Made by a program: the position numbers and the translations under genes. Source: Solanum dulcamara (lineage: Eukaryota; Streptophyta; Magnoliopsida; Solanales; Solanaceae). From it: a stretch of DNA of 64,000 nt. The stretch covers positions 40,716,935-40,780,934 of the forward strand of contig NC_077247.1 in assembly GCF_947179165.1 (NCBI RefSeq). Direction: 5' to 3'. The notes beneath the pieces are model-generated. The model searched no databases. It worked only from the letters and a program-made list of their open reading frames with translations, and was not told the origin of the DNA. Each line of letters begins with the position of its first letter. Position 1 is the stretch's first letter. This document shows, in pieces, positions 45,301 through 57,900 of this stretch.

Positions 45301-45439
45301 ATAGTCCTTCTCCATTGGCCTATTCATAACGACATGGATAGGTCGTTACAACTACTGATGGAGAAAAAATTTCAACGATATATTCACCATTCCTATTGTT
45401 GCATCTTTAAAAATTTTTCTAAAAGTAAATACATCAAAT

Positions 45440-46555
45440 CCCCTTAAACTTGACAACAAAATTTACTTTCATACTTTAATTATATGGGTGTTTCAATACC
45501 CCCTTAATATTTTTCCAAGTGAATTAAATATCTCTCTAAGGGATGACGTGACAGAGTGAGAGCACTCACTCTCCTAAAAGCACGTGAAAGAAAAATTGAA
45601 TTATAAAATCTACAATTGACAAATTTTTTTTAGCCAATAGATAATTAACATATAAATATTTTTTTATTTATTAACTTTTTAAAAAATATGCAAAATTGCT
45701 TATTTAGACGTAAATGAAATTTGTGGGTCCAATTTAAAAAAATATTTAATTTTTTTTTCTCTCGTTATTTGTTGTCTTCCCTAAATATTATTTCCCATTG
45801 AAGCACTACTTATACATTTCTTCTTCCATATTAATTAGCAATTTCTTTCTTCATCTTCATCCCCCCACTTTGTCTACTACTTCTATTCCATCAACCCCGT
45901 CGATTTCAAAAATATAAACTTTCTTGAATTTTGAGTGACCCATTCATATAAAAAATGCGGGTCTATCAATTTTCTTATACAACTTTATTTTTTATTTATG
46001 TTGTCAAGACAAAAATGATTTTAAAATATATTCATTTTTCAAGGGGCAGATTTGTGGAGTTGGGGTGGGAAGGGAGAAGGTTTGAATAAGAAAAAGTAGG
46101 TATGCCTTTTTTTTTTTGAAAAAATGGTGAATGGCAAAAAAAAATAAAAAAAATCAGCCACTTAAGGTTAAAACTGATCGCTTGAAATGATGAAAATCAA
46201 GGAAAAAGAGGGCCCGGGGTGGGGGGACATAGAAGAGAAGGAATTTAAGAAGGTGGGACCCACATATTAAAAATATTTAAAATTAATAAAAATGGGTCCA
46301 CATTTTAAATTTTAATGAATTTTAATAAGTGTTCAAGGAAAAAGGTTAAGTCAAAATATAAACAAATTAATAACGTGGTACTTACATGATTGTGATGTAG
46401 TGATTACAAATCGATGATGTGGCGGATGAGAGTGGCATTATACTCTCAGGGTGGTACTTAATTCACTTGAAAGTTATTAAAAAGGGTATTTAAATATCCG
46501 TATAATTAAAGTGATAAAATAAGTTTTGCTTGCCAAGTTCAAAGAAAAGGGGGGG
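45440..46555. mobile_element. Inverted-repeat element, about 1.1 kb
   Basis: The left arm at about 45440-45550 (cccttaaacttgacaa, ctttaattatat, ccaagtgaattaa) recurs inverted at about 46445-46555 (ttaattcacttgaaag, tataattaaagtgat, gccaagttcaaagaaaagg). The interior has no recognised gene. It is probably a non-autonomous Mutator-like or foldback element; target duplication not found. Confidence 0.6.
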
Positions 46556-46659
46556 AACTTGTTGTATTTACTCTATTTTTAATCATATTTTTAACTATGA
46601 CAGCAACACTGATAGAGATTATGTGAACAAAAAGAATCAAGATTATTTTGCTAAAAAAA

Positions 46660-46790
46660 TTAGGCTAAGAATTTGTCCCGAATTTCCTACTTTATTTGAA
46701 ATTCTTTACGATTGCATTTTATTTCAATAAAAAAATTCTTGACGGAAAAAAAACTCTTGTATCTATCCGTTATAAGAGAAGAAGTTTTGG
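46660..46790 (+). repeat. Dispersed repeat, possible LTR fragment (copy B)
   Basis: Resembles 35455-35600 in the same orientation (agaatttgtcccgaatttcc; agagaagaagttttgga). See that entry. Confidence 0.4.
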
Positions 46791-46959
46791 ACTTAACAGA
46801 AAATGTAAACAAAAGGTGAAGGTACATAAATAAATATGGGCAAACAATACAAATTTCACTACTTTATGATTTAATTATGTGTCTTTTCAAGACTTTTCGA
46901 AATTATCATTCGTGTCAAATTTTTGTTCCCAAATACATGCACTGGCGCGTTTAGATACT

Positions 46960-47260
46960 GTATTCAAGTGGATTCATATGTATTTAGGATACATTGACTC
47001 TCTTGCTCACCTCTCTCCTCTTTCGTTCTCTCTGTCTCTCGCTCGCCACTCTTTCTATGTTTTTGTATTTCAGAATATATTTGAAATATATCTGGTATCC
47101 TAGATACATGTATCTAGTGTGATTCGCATGTATCCGTGATACACTGACTCTCTCGTTGATCGTCTCCCTCTTATCTCACTCGCCTCTCTCCCCGTGTATC
47201 TATATTTCAGAGTGTATGTAGTCGTAAAAAATACATGTATCTAGGCATATCCGACTTAAA
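46960..47260. repeat. 150-bp tandem repeat, two copies
   Basis: gattcatatgtatttaggat at 46971 recurs as gattcgcatgtatccgtgat at 47121, each followed by acattgactctc or acactgactctc, a ctc/ctct-rich stretch and tatttcagaatat or tatttcagagtgt. The period is 150 bp. Confidence 0.75.
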
Positions 47261-48404
47261 ATATGGTACGAAATTATTAGTTAGTGGGACAATATGTTAT
47301 TACTTCAAACTATAAAAAAAAATTAGTAAATATGATCGAAATATTTATGTAATTAAGTAATTTTGCCAAAAAATATTGCTTGTTGATCATTTTTAATCAA
47401 TTAGGATAGTGATGAGTCTAGCATCTCCAGCTTTGGGGGAAAGGAAGGAAAGTCGCGAGTCCTATGTTTTAGGGGTTATGAATTGTAAAGAAATATTTAT
47501 CTGTATTACTTTTTTTTTATTGGGCATGAGCTTAATTTTTCTTTAAAAAAATTCCCGATTTAGCTCAATTTAATTTGTCGATTTTCTTTATACAACTCTA
47601 ATTCCAGGATCTATTCACACGTACCAAGTATATGGGGATGTGACCTTGAACATTTTTATCCTCTCTCACTTTCTCATTAGACTCTGTGATAGTCCATAAA
47701 AAGAATGTTTAAAAATGAAGCCCATCTAGACCTACCAGATTGATCAGAATTCATGTCTAAGAAAATATAAATAAAAAACCACTAAGGATGTGGTATAGTG
47801 AATGACGTTGATTCTTCCTTAATCAGAGTTTTCGGGCTTGAGTTTTTTATATGGAGAATTCTTGATAAAAAGCACTTCCCTTAAATAGGGCCTACACGAC
47901 GCGAATTCAAATTAATGAAACTTCAATGTGAATATTGAAGATCAGATGGAAAATCAAATAAAAAATAAATAAATAGTCTTTGTGAGACATGGAGATGCGG
48001 GGAAGTCAATGAACTTTGTGAACCTTCACATAGAGTATAATGTTTTTGTTTGAAAAGTTCAACTACATTAAAGAACTAAGGCCAGCCGGTTTGGATTGAA
48101 TCTGTCACGTAATCAGTTAACTGATATTTTAGGCTTCATATGTTTCACATTTAGTTGCACGTGTCACCAATTAATTATGTTAAATAGATTGAAATAATGA
48201 ACAATGTGCTTTCTTTTGTTACAAGCAACACATATTCTGACGAGGAAAACAAATAAATTTAAAATGGATGGCTCATAAGGTAGATTGACTTTTGCTTAAA
48301 TATTTTTATTGTGATTTACCAATCACTGGATTATTCTTGAAAATGAATAGAATTTATTTGATAAATGTAGGCTAAGTTTACTAAGCATTTTCTCCCATCA
48401 TTAA
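47261..48404. other. Intergenic sequence, no gene seen
   Basis: AT-rich sequence with no recognised element or coding structure. Confidence 0.5.
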
Positions 48405-48724
48405 GGGGTTGCTTGATAGCTCGTTTTGAGGTTAGTTACACTGATATTAAATTTTGTTTAAATAATATTATGTTTGATAGTTAATTAAATATATAAAATT
48501 AATATTGTGTTTGATTTGCTATTTAGAAAATTAAAGTCTGAAAAATTTATATATGTATAAGTTATAAGCTTTAGAGGTGAAATAATTAATACATGTACAA
48601 TTAATATATGAATAATTAATCCATATATAATTAATATCCACATAAAATAATACATAAATTTCATTATAACTAATTGATACATTTCTAATATCTCCATAAC
48701 GCTTATTAGTTATCAAACAATCCC
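48405..48724. mobile_element. MITE with ggggttgcttgata-type ends
   Basis: ggggttgcttgatagc at the left and gttatcaaacaatcccc at the right are inverted repeats bounding about 320 bp rich in taattaata phrases. Clear flanking duplication was not found. Confidence 0.65.
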
Positions 48725-49300
48725 CAAGGATCGTGATGGAAAGGGTAAATATTCATTCATACTTAGTCAAACTAAAAATAGTTTTCTTCGATCTTCATCT
48801 TTTTATGCCAAGTTGCCAATTTCCAAGAATCCATACCACAGTGTGAAAGACACTTGGCTTAAGAAAGAATATGCAACGTAAGCCCCTTAACTCCTGGAAA
48901 ACAGATAAACGAAGAAGACGTCAACATTCAATCTTACACCTCAATTTTTTCCCTTCTCTCAAAGAAAATATGCAGCAAAAACAGGGACTTGTCAACTATC
49001 AATTCCCCCATTATGTGGACATGACAAATTTCTCTCTTTTTCTCAAGAATAACATAGTCAATTAGCCCAAGTTCGCTCACAAGTAACTATCTTTCCCCTT
49101 ATTTTCTGCTCGTCAATCTCTTCACTCCATGAATTTTCACAGTTAGGTTGAATTTCTACATCCAATTAGTCTTGATTTCCTTGCAAATCTTGCATGGGAT
49201 TTGTTGTTTTTTTCCTCTGTTTCTTTGCTCTCCACCTGAATTTTTGTATTAATAAAAAAAAATCCATGTCTCCCTTACTTCTTTTTTCTCTTCTCTGAAT

Positions 49301-52300
49301 ATGGCTTCACTTTCTCATTTCCTCTATCAACATTTGTTCTTGCCGCTGGCTACTGTATTTGCCTTTGTTTCCCTCTATTTGTCTCCTCTGTTCAACTTCA
49401 TCACCACATTCATCCTCAGGTATTTTAATTACTAATTTTAGCTGCTTCTTCTCAATCAAGATTCAATTTTTTTAAAAAAATTTCATTTCTTTTAATCACA
49501 CAGATTAAGAAGGTGTAAGGCTCTATTAAATAAAAATTCAGGCTTTAAAGATGACTATCAGAAAGAATCTGATTTTCCAGAGACAGAGTCTGATGTTTTT
49601 AAGGATGTTTCTGAATTCCCAAATTCGGAAAACAATGAGGAGACAGAGGAAACAGAGTTTAATTTTAGATTTAAATTCCCAACCTATGAAGAATTTTGTA
49701 AGAGCAAGGAAGACAAAGTTGAATTTGTTAGCTCTGAGTGGATGCCGTCTACATTTAACATCAAATCCCTCACAGAAGCAGAGGTTGTTGAAACAGAGGA
49801 TTTGAAAGAAGTTCATAGTAAAAGCGAAGCGTTAAATGGGGAAGATAAAAAAGGGGATTTGAGTAATTTAGAGCGTGATGAAGAGAAAATAAATGAGGAA
49901 GAAAAAGGGGATTTGAGTAATTTAGAGTGTGATAAAGAGAAAACTGAGGGAATGAATTCCATGAAAGGAGACTCAGATACTCGAAAAGAGCAATTTCTGA
50001 TGGAGCTGGATTTTTCTGATGACTCTCTGTTTCAATCTGAGCAGGATTCTATATCTACTGATTCTGATACTGTGTCAATTGGTTTTGATCATATATGTTA
50101 TCTGATGAACAAATTAGTCGATTCGAATAGTGATGGCTTCTTGACAGATGAAGACATTGGAGGTGAATTCGAACTTGATGATGTAAAAGATCTTGAAATG
50201 TCAGAGGAAAATCAAGAATCTGATGACAGTGATAGTGATATAATGCAAGAGCTAAGGAAATTAGAACAAGATCAACCGCGACAATTTCTATCCGAGGATG
50301 ATTTTCATGAAGATTTTTACAAGCTATTTGGTGATTCGGAGGACACTGAAAATGTCAAGTCAAGAAATGAAGATGCAAGCAATTTGGAAACATTGTGGGA
50401 ACATCAAGAATTAATTGAACAATTAAAGATGGAACTTGGAAAAGTTAGAGCCACTGGACTTCCCACTATTTTGGAAGAATCAGATACACTAAAAATGGAA
50501 GATTTGGAGCCATGGAAGATTGATGAAAAGTTACAACGTGAAGATTGTATGAGTGAACTTCATAAGTTCTACAAGAGTTACAGAGAAAGAATGCGTAAAT
50601 TCGACATATTAACGTACCAAAAAATGTATGCAATAGGTCAGTGACAACTCTTCATGAATTATACATTATTTTCAAGTTTTCTGCATAATTATCGCGAAAA
50701 GCATTATTCTTTTCTCTTTTTTTTCCAAAATAAAGATGATGTCTAGATTAGCTTGAGCGTACTTCTATGATTTCATTAGGTACTTGCTTTCTTCCATTAC
50801 TAGATAAATTTGATCACCAAGGCTTAAAACATACAAAAAGAAAAACACCTATATAATTTTTTGTCTCTTGTGATATTTGAACCTTAATGTCCCATCATGA
50901 ATGTTGTCATTTCATTGACCAGCAGGTAACTAAAGCTTAGGGCGAAAATCGCTTTAGTTTAAATCCCAATTTGTCATGATTTCTACTCATCTATCACTAG
51001 ATCACACTTGGAAAAAGTATCATTATTTTTAGTCGCTTTCATGGTCATCTTCTTATTTCTTTGAATGTAATAAATGAATTAGAACAACTTATATTTAGTC
51101 AATTCAAAAGTTTATAACCAGGACCCACAAACTCTGGTTAGCTGGGCTCTCCAAACTCAGAACAAAATGAAATCTAAAGCATTGGATAGATGATTGATTA
51201 TGTAACAAACAAAAGGTGGGCACGAGCGAAAAGACTTGCTAACCTTTCCCTATTTTTTGTTTTTATTCGTTATGCGAAAGAAAAAAAAGATTATTCCATC
51301 CGTTTTAATTTATTTTTCTTACTTTGTACGTTTATAAAAATATGTCTTTTTCCTTTTTTCAGCAACTTTTTTGTTTCAGGCATGCTAAAAACCATAAAGA
51401 TTAAATGATATTTTAGTATATTCTACATATTTTTAGTCTATAAGACTACAAAATTCGAAAGTCTCTTAAATCTGTCCATAGTCAATGAATCAAATTTTTG
51501 TACAGGTTATCTGCAGAAAGATCCGCTAAAACATCCATTTCAATGTGTGTCAAGGCAGAGACGTTCAGGTCCAAAACTAAAATCCCTTATTACACAAAAT
51601 ATTAAGCTATTCAAACACAAAAACCATCATGACAATATTGATCCAATGATAAAGTTTATCAAAGAATTGCAGAGTGATCTTGAAGTGATATATGTTGGAC
51701 AAATGTGTCTTTCGTGGGAATTTCTACATTGGCAATATGGAAAGGCTTTAAGTTTGTGGGATTCTGACCCTCTTCGTACTCGTACGTATAATGAAGTTGC
51801 TGGAGAATTTCAACAGTTTCAAGTTCTCTTGCAAAGATTTATAGAAAACGAACCTTTTCAAGGCCATAGAGTTCAATATTACATCAAGAGTCGATATGAT
51901 CTTCGTAATCTTCTTCAAGTTCCTCACATAAGAGGTAAGCTTCTTATTTTATAACGTCGATGCATAAAACTTGAACTTTGTTTTATTTTTCAATGTATTG
52001 ATAATGAGGATGTTGGGCAGAGGACAGATTGAAAGCCGAAAACAAGGGTATATGTAGAGAGAGAAATGAATATTGCATTACAAGTGACATGTTGGTGGAG
52101 ATAGTGGAGGAATCAATAAGAATATTTTGGAAATTTGTTAGAGCTGATAGAAATTGCTCAAGCATGATGGTGAAGGGTAAAAAGGGAACACAACATCAAG
52201 AGCTTAAAGCCGCGGGAGATTTAGAGCTTTTAATGGAGGTCAAAAAAAGTCTTGGAAAGGTAAATTTTTAGATTTCAACTCATATTGTTTCCTTCCGTTC

Positions 52301-53208
52301 GTTTAGCTTTTACTCTATAACTCACTTCTCCGGTAGTTTATGATATTACGTCTATCTCTCTTATTTTAATTTTCTTGTAACTACTCTTTAAATTTATTTA
52401 AAATAAATATAAATTAATTATATAATAATGTATGAAGAAATTAATATAAAGTTAAATTTTTTTAAATAAGTTATTTTTTTATAATATGCATTAATATGAA
52501 GAAATTAATATAAAAGAGGGAAACTTGTCAAGTCATAGCTAATTTATATTTATTTTAATAGATTTAAAGAATGGTTACAAAAAAATCAAAATAAGGGAGG
52601 TGGGCATAATATCATAAATCACAGGATATGTGAGTGTTATAGAACGAAACTTGGAGGGAAATCTGTGAAATTATCCCAAATAATAAAAATAAGGTCTAAT
52701 TTACTAAGATCCATATTTTTCTTCTATTGTAGATATTTAATGTTAAGGTTATAGTTAAAAAGAATTGCCTGCAGGTTTAGTCTTAAATTACTAAAGTACT
52801 TGGGGACAATTTTTTGAGCTGAAACTACTGTTAACATGATGTAATAGATAAGTTATCTTATTTTTCATGATACTAATCTCACTTGTTATCCATAATTATT
52901 TGATGTGATAATGTAAAAATTCATTTATGCCCAATTATTCTTATGGAATGCAGAAAGAGAAGAAGCTGAAAGATGGTTTGAGAGGTGAATGTTGCCTATT
53001 GAAGAGGTTGAAGAAGCACAAAGAAGATTATTCAGATCATGTACTCTACTTTTTCTCTCAAGTAGACATAAGATTAGTTACTAGGGTCCTCAACATGTCC
53101 AGGCTAACAACAGATCAACTAGTTTGGTGTCACAACAAATTAAGCAGCATTAGTTTCCTGCATAGGAAAATAAATGTAGATCCCTCTATTTTGCTCTTCC
53201 CTTGTTAA
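49301..53208 (+). CDS. DUF1666-family protein of unknown function
   Basis: Five exons: 49301-49419, 49504-50636, 51506-51934, 52021-52259 and 52954-53208, all GT-AG, total 2175 bases, 724 residues, frame kept at every join. The start MASLSHFLYQHLFLPLATV is a hydrophobic N-terminal segment (about residues 5-38), probably a membrane anchor. Residues about 50-380 are acidic and low-complexity, with an 18-residue direct repeat (KGDLSNLE at 156 and 174). From about residue 395 (MSELHKFYKSYRERMRKFD) the sequence is conserved-looking and ends with a C-terminal region (CLSWEFLHWQYGKAL, FQVLLQRFIENEPFQGHRVQYY, DLELLMEVKKSL) that I recognise as the plant DUF1666 domain, often labelled ribosomal protein L34Ae in annotations. 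The biochemical role is unknown. I find no close pathway neighbours. Confidence 0.93.
49850..49957 (+). repeat. 54-bp in-frame duplication in the DUF1666 gene
   Basis: Two consecutive 18-codon units beginning KGDLSNLE, in the acidic low-complexity part of exon 2. The second differs at several residues. Confidence 0.85.
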
Positions 53209-53299
53209 TATTAGTCCTGTTTCATTTTTCTTTTCCTTTTTAGGGTACATTATCAAGGTCATATTTTGTAGAAAATGTTCTTATGTTGGAAAAAAATAA

Positions 53300-53380
53300 T
53301 GTCAAGAATGGGATTCGAACCCATGCCCTTTCGGACCAGTACCTGAAACTGGCGCCTTAGACCAACTCGGCCATCTTGAC
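53300..53380 (-). tRNA. tRNA-Leu (CAG anticodon)
   Basis: On the minus strand: a 7-bp acceptor stem (gtcaaga / tcttgac), a D arm with ggccgagttggtc, and an anticodon stem ccagt / actgg with loop ttcaggt, hence anticodon CAG reading CUG. It has the long variable arm expected of leucine tRNA, then a T arm with ggttcgaatcc. The discriminator base is A at 53300, and a run of T follows as a polymerase III terminator. No intron. All stems pair, so it is probably functional. It lies 92 bp past the stop of the DUF1666 gene, in the opposite direction. Confidence 0.95.
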
Positions 53381-53474
53381 TTTGTGATGTTGTGTTCAAC
53401 GTTTTGCTATATATTTTAAGTTTGACGAAACTATTTATGACTTTATTTTCTAACATCTTTTGTAATATTCAAAG

Positions 53475-54450
53475 TAGGGGTGTTCATGGTTCGGTTTGGG
53501 TCGGTTATTGATTAAAATCATAACCAAACCAATTTAATCGATTATTAAATGTCTAAAATCATAACCAAACCAAGTAAAATAATAACCACGGGTTTGGTTA
53601 TTGTCGGTTTGGTTCGATTTGATTCGGTTATTCGATTTATGACTAGCCGAGATAATTCAAATATTCTCTCTCTACATTCTTCAAATTCTTATGAACCTCT
53701 TTTTTCCTCACGACCCACAAAGGTTCAAAACAGAAAATGAAACAACTTAAACATTCGGAAAAAAAAAAAACAACTTAAAATCAATTTAAAATTTGAAAAA
53801 CTCCTTACAAACCTTCTCAAAATTTGACAATCTTATACTTGGGGTTGAGGAGTTGAGGTTGCTCTTAAGCCTTCACTGTTAGTCTATGACTGTGAGTCTG
53901 TGACTTTGTGAGAAACCAACGTGAGAGGAACAAAAATGTAAAAGGAAAACAGATACTAGGGTTTTAAAGTTTTAACTTTTACTTTATGTTGATGCCTGCT
54001 GCTCAAGTGCTTAGTGCTTATTAGAAATTTAGGATTTAGAATTGGGCTTGAGAATTGGGCTAATGGGCTTGGATTGTTGGACTTGGACCGCTGTTTAGTG
54101 TTTATTAGAATTTATAATTGGGCTTGAGAGTTGGGTTTGGATTGTTGGGCCTTAAAAATAAGTATATTAATATTAAATTAATAATTAAAACGTATAAAAT
54201 ATCTTTAATTATTTATGAAAAACTAATATTATACATATAAATAATTATAAATTTTAAGTATATAATTATCGGTTTGGTTCGGTTATTTATTCGGTTATTT
54301 TTTTCTATAACCATAACCAAACCAAATATTATCGGTTATTCAAATTTAAAATCAAACCAAACCAAACCAAACTGAATGTCGGTTTTTTTATTCAGTTTGG
54401 TTAAATTTTCGATTTGGTTTTGATTTTAACCAAAACTGTGAACAGCCCTA
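53475..54450. mobile_element. Non-autonomous hAT element, 976 bp
   Basis: Ends taggggtgttca and tgaacagcccta are inverted repeats, flanked by a perfect 8-bp duplication, attcaaag (53467-53474 and 54451-54458). Subterminal regions repeat ggtttggtt/aaccaaacc many times, as in hAT elements. The interior has no transposase; short open stretches reflect the repeats. Confidence 0.93.
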
Positions 54451-54932
54451 ATTCAAAGTACCCTTCTTAAAATAACTTCTAATTTTCCAAGTTCATCCTT
54501 TCGTATGCAAAAATACTTCTACACCTATATCCTTTTTATTAATAGCTTATATTATCAACTTCAATACTTGTATCCAGCGTCTCACAAATTACAAGGGATT
54601 TGTACAAATACTTTGTAGATATATAAGAGCAGAAATGGAAATTCCTTATTATAAATTGATGTCATGACTCATGACCTAAAAAATTAGCAAAAGTTGGAGA
54701 AAGCATTGTTTAAAAGAATTTCAAGGATAACTCATTTTGTTCTCCTTCAATGGTAACTTAAAATACTTTACAAGTGATACATTCTGAGGGTAGCATTTCC
54801 ATTGAACATGCTCCTCTCATTCCACTTTTCCAGATTCTTGTACAAAATTCTTGATGATAGTATATAGATATCGGAGCAACGATATGAAAACTGATGGTGC
54901 TAATTAAGCTGGAAGCCACAAACCTCCAATTG

Positions 54933-57900
54933 TCATGAATCCTTTTCCTCTAATGCTATGCTCAACTCCAAGTTTTCGTTGCCCCTACGGATTTTTAACC
55001 GAACTTCATCGCCTATGTTATAGTTATCCAAGGCTTTATACAAATCGGCTTTACTCCTAACCTGCAACAACATGATATGAGCGCATCTCAGAAATGCAGG
55101 ATTACTTGGAACAAGAAGCAATAAAGATCAATGATAATTTTTTTCCTCATTCTCAAGGGACTTTCAACACTGTAGAAGACAATAATTAATCCTATAGATT
55201 AGGTTTCGCACACTAAGGTAAGATTTTTTCCACTACTATAGTTTTAACATGTGATAATACGTTACTTAAAATTCTTACCAAGTTGCCAGTTAATGTTTGT
55301 CATAGATGTTTACCGTTAATTACTTTATAAGGGACATGATTTTGTAATTATTCTTTAACAATATTAGTGCATTGAACTTAAACTCTAATCTTGTACATTT
55401 ATTTGCATTTTACTCTAATGTTGTCATTCTTTGTTCAATCACCTAATTACTTCTGATTTCCTACTAAGTCTCATCCTTTCAAGCTTTAAGCAGGCGAAAG
55501 CAACATTCTTTTTTTCTGTTTTTCCTTTTCCCCCAATCTCCTAAAAGGAATCGGGACTAATTTCCCCTCACTCATTCTCACCACATGATTCGAACTCTAG
55601 ACGTGCAGATTGGAAGCTTAGGCAAGGTTCATATCATCAATTTGCACTAATGAAAAGCTTGTGGCCTAAGAGAAAACAGAAACCACTCACAGGTTTGTCA
55701 TCCACTGCTTCAATAATATCACCAAGTACTATGTTTCCTGCAAAACCCCTCGTAGTAGGACGAAGTCCAGCTTTGGCTGCAAGACTATTTCCAGGTACCT
55801 AAATAGAGCAGGAATAGGTTCAGACAAAAGAAATATCATTAGTTTTACTCTGAAGGATAACTGTCCCCAGCAAGGTCATAGTGACAGAAATGTACCAGCA
55901 AAACCAGAGCTCCATTTCGAACATTAAGTTGGTTAGCAATCAGGTCTGTAGCAATTTCAATATTCAAACCAGTACGAACAACCTGACATGCATAAGACAT
56001 ACATATACATAAATAAATACATGAAGGGAAAAAAGGTGACAAGAATTAAGCCACGAATCCATAGAGCAACAATCATACTTTTCCAGATTGGATCAACTGG
56101 GGCACAACTCTCAACACAGTTGAAGAAGGGATTGCAAATCCAACACCTGCTGATGTCCCTGTTGTACTGAAAAAGAGTAAGTAACAGCAGGAGAGGATAA
56201 ACTTAAGAACATTCAAATAAGTGTTTCTCCTCATCTCCTCTCAATCTTCAGTCTAATACACCACAATGGAAAAGCTATTCACCTGTCTGAGTGAATATTG
56301 CAGTGTTGATCCCAATCAGGTTTCCTTTTGAATCTAACAAAGGACCTCCGCTGGAAAGATACACATATTTATTCACAAAACAGCAGGTGGAAAAGAAAAG
56401 AAAAAAGAAGGGACCTTTAGAGATTATCAGCATCAGAAGTAATGCATTCGATATCGAGGGAAGTACAAGTTCAGGAAAAATGAAAAATAAACCTGTTTCC
56501 AGGGTTGATGGCTGCATCTGTTTGAATTCCTCCACCAATGGTCACTCCAGTTTGACTAAAAATATCTCGATTCAGTCCACTGATAACCCCAACAGTGAGT
56601 GTATGATCAAATCCAAAAGGGTTGCCAATCGCTAAACATTGCTGGCCAACTCTCAAAGAAGAAGATTCCCCAACCCTTATTGGCCTCAACAGGTCTTCAG
56701 AAGCTTCCACCTAGCATTTCAGGATGTGAGATCATAAGGTGTAGAAAATGTAAGTCTGAATTAAAAAGAACAAATAAAAAAAGAAAATGCCAAAATGCAC
56801 ATCACCAATTTCTATGTTGAATGCAAGTTCCTCGAGCAAAGAGAACTTCTAAATATATTGATTCCATACGAGTGTAAGAATAAAAAATAGGGCATACGGC
56901 TCTTTCCTGGATGCGTAATCACATAATGCAAATAAGCACTTGGATTATTTTCCTCCATAGGAAATATGATAATAGCAACCTCATCCCATACAGCTGCTTC
57001 TCCCAGTTTTCCAATTAAAGCACTATGCATTACAGTGTTATTCTCATCATATCTAACCACCTATCTCTCTGACTTTCTTTTGTTCTATATCATTTATTGC
57101 AGCTCATCTCATCCCACTACTATTCCTATGTAAGATTGATCTATATGCCTTTTCCATCTCACCTTTCTAAAAGAACAATAAATTTTTTGTGGAATATGTG
57201 GACAAACGGGTAGATTTTTGTTCTGTAAGAATTAACTGAAGTTGTGTCCTGGTAACTTTAAAAAAATTATCAACCATTTTCAGCAAATGACAATCACAAG
57301 TCTTGGAGTGCAAGCTAAGTGACACAACACATGAGGGGGATGTGGATGTGAGGATGAACACACAATTCATCCCCAAGAGAGGAAGCTTCAAATATCTTGG
57401 ATCAATAATCCAAGCGAAGAAATAGAAGATGATGTCATACATTGTAATGGAGCAGCGTAGATAAAATGGCGACTCGCATCCGGTGTCCTATGTGATAAGC
57501 ATGTGCCACGAAGACTTAAAGCTAAGTTCTACAAATTGGTTGTCAGACCAACTATGTTGTATGGACAGAGTGTTAGCCGGTCAAGAACTCACACATTCAG
57601 AGGATGAAAGTGACAAAAATGAGGATGCTTATATGGATGTGTGCGTATACTAGGAAAGATAAGATTAGGAACAAAGATATTCGGGGCAAGGTGGAAGTGA
57701 CTCCGTAGGAGACAAGATGAGGGAAACGAGGTTGAGATGGTTCGAGCATGTGAAGAGGAAGAGCTCAGTAAGGAGCTACGAGAGGTTGGCAGTGATAGAC
57801 TTAAGGAGAGGTACATGTAGACCGAAGAAGAATTGGGGAGAGGCGACTAGATAGGACATGACAATCTTCAGCTCACCTAGAACATGATCCTAGATAAGAA

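Noticed and set aside
57167..57442. Minus-strand frames across the LINE fragment
   Set aside because: Antisense to the LINE remnant; no splice signals linking them to DEG8 exons.
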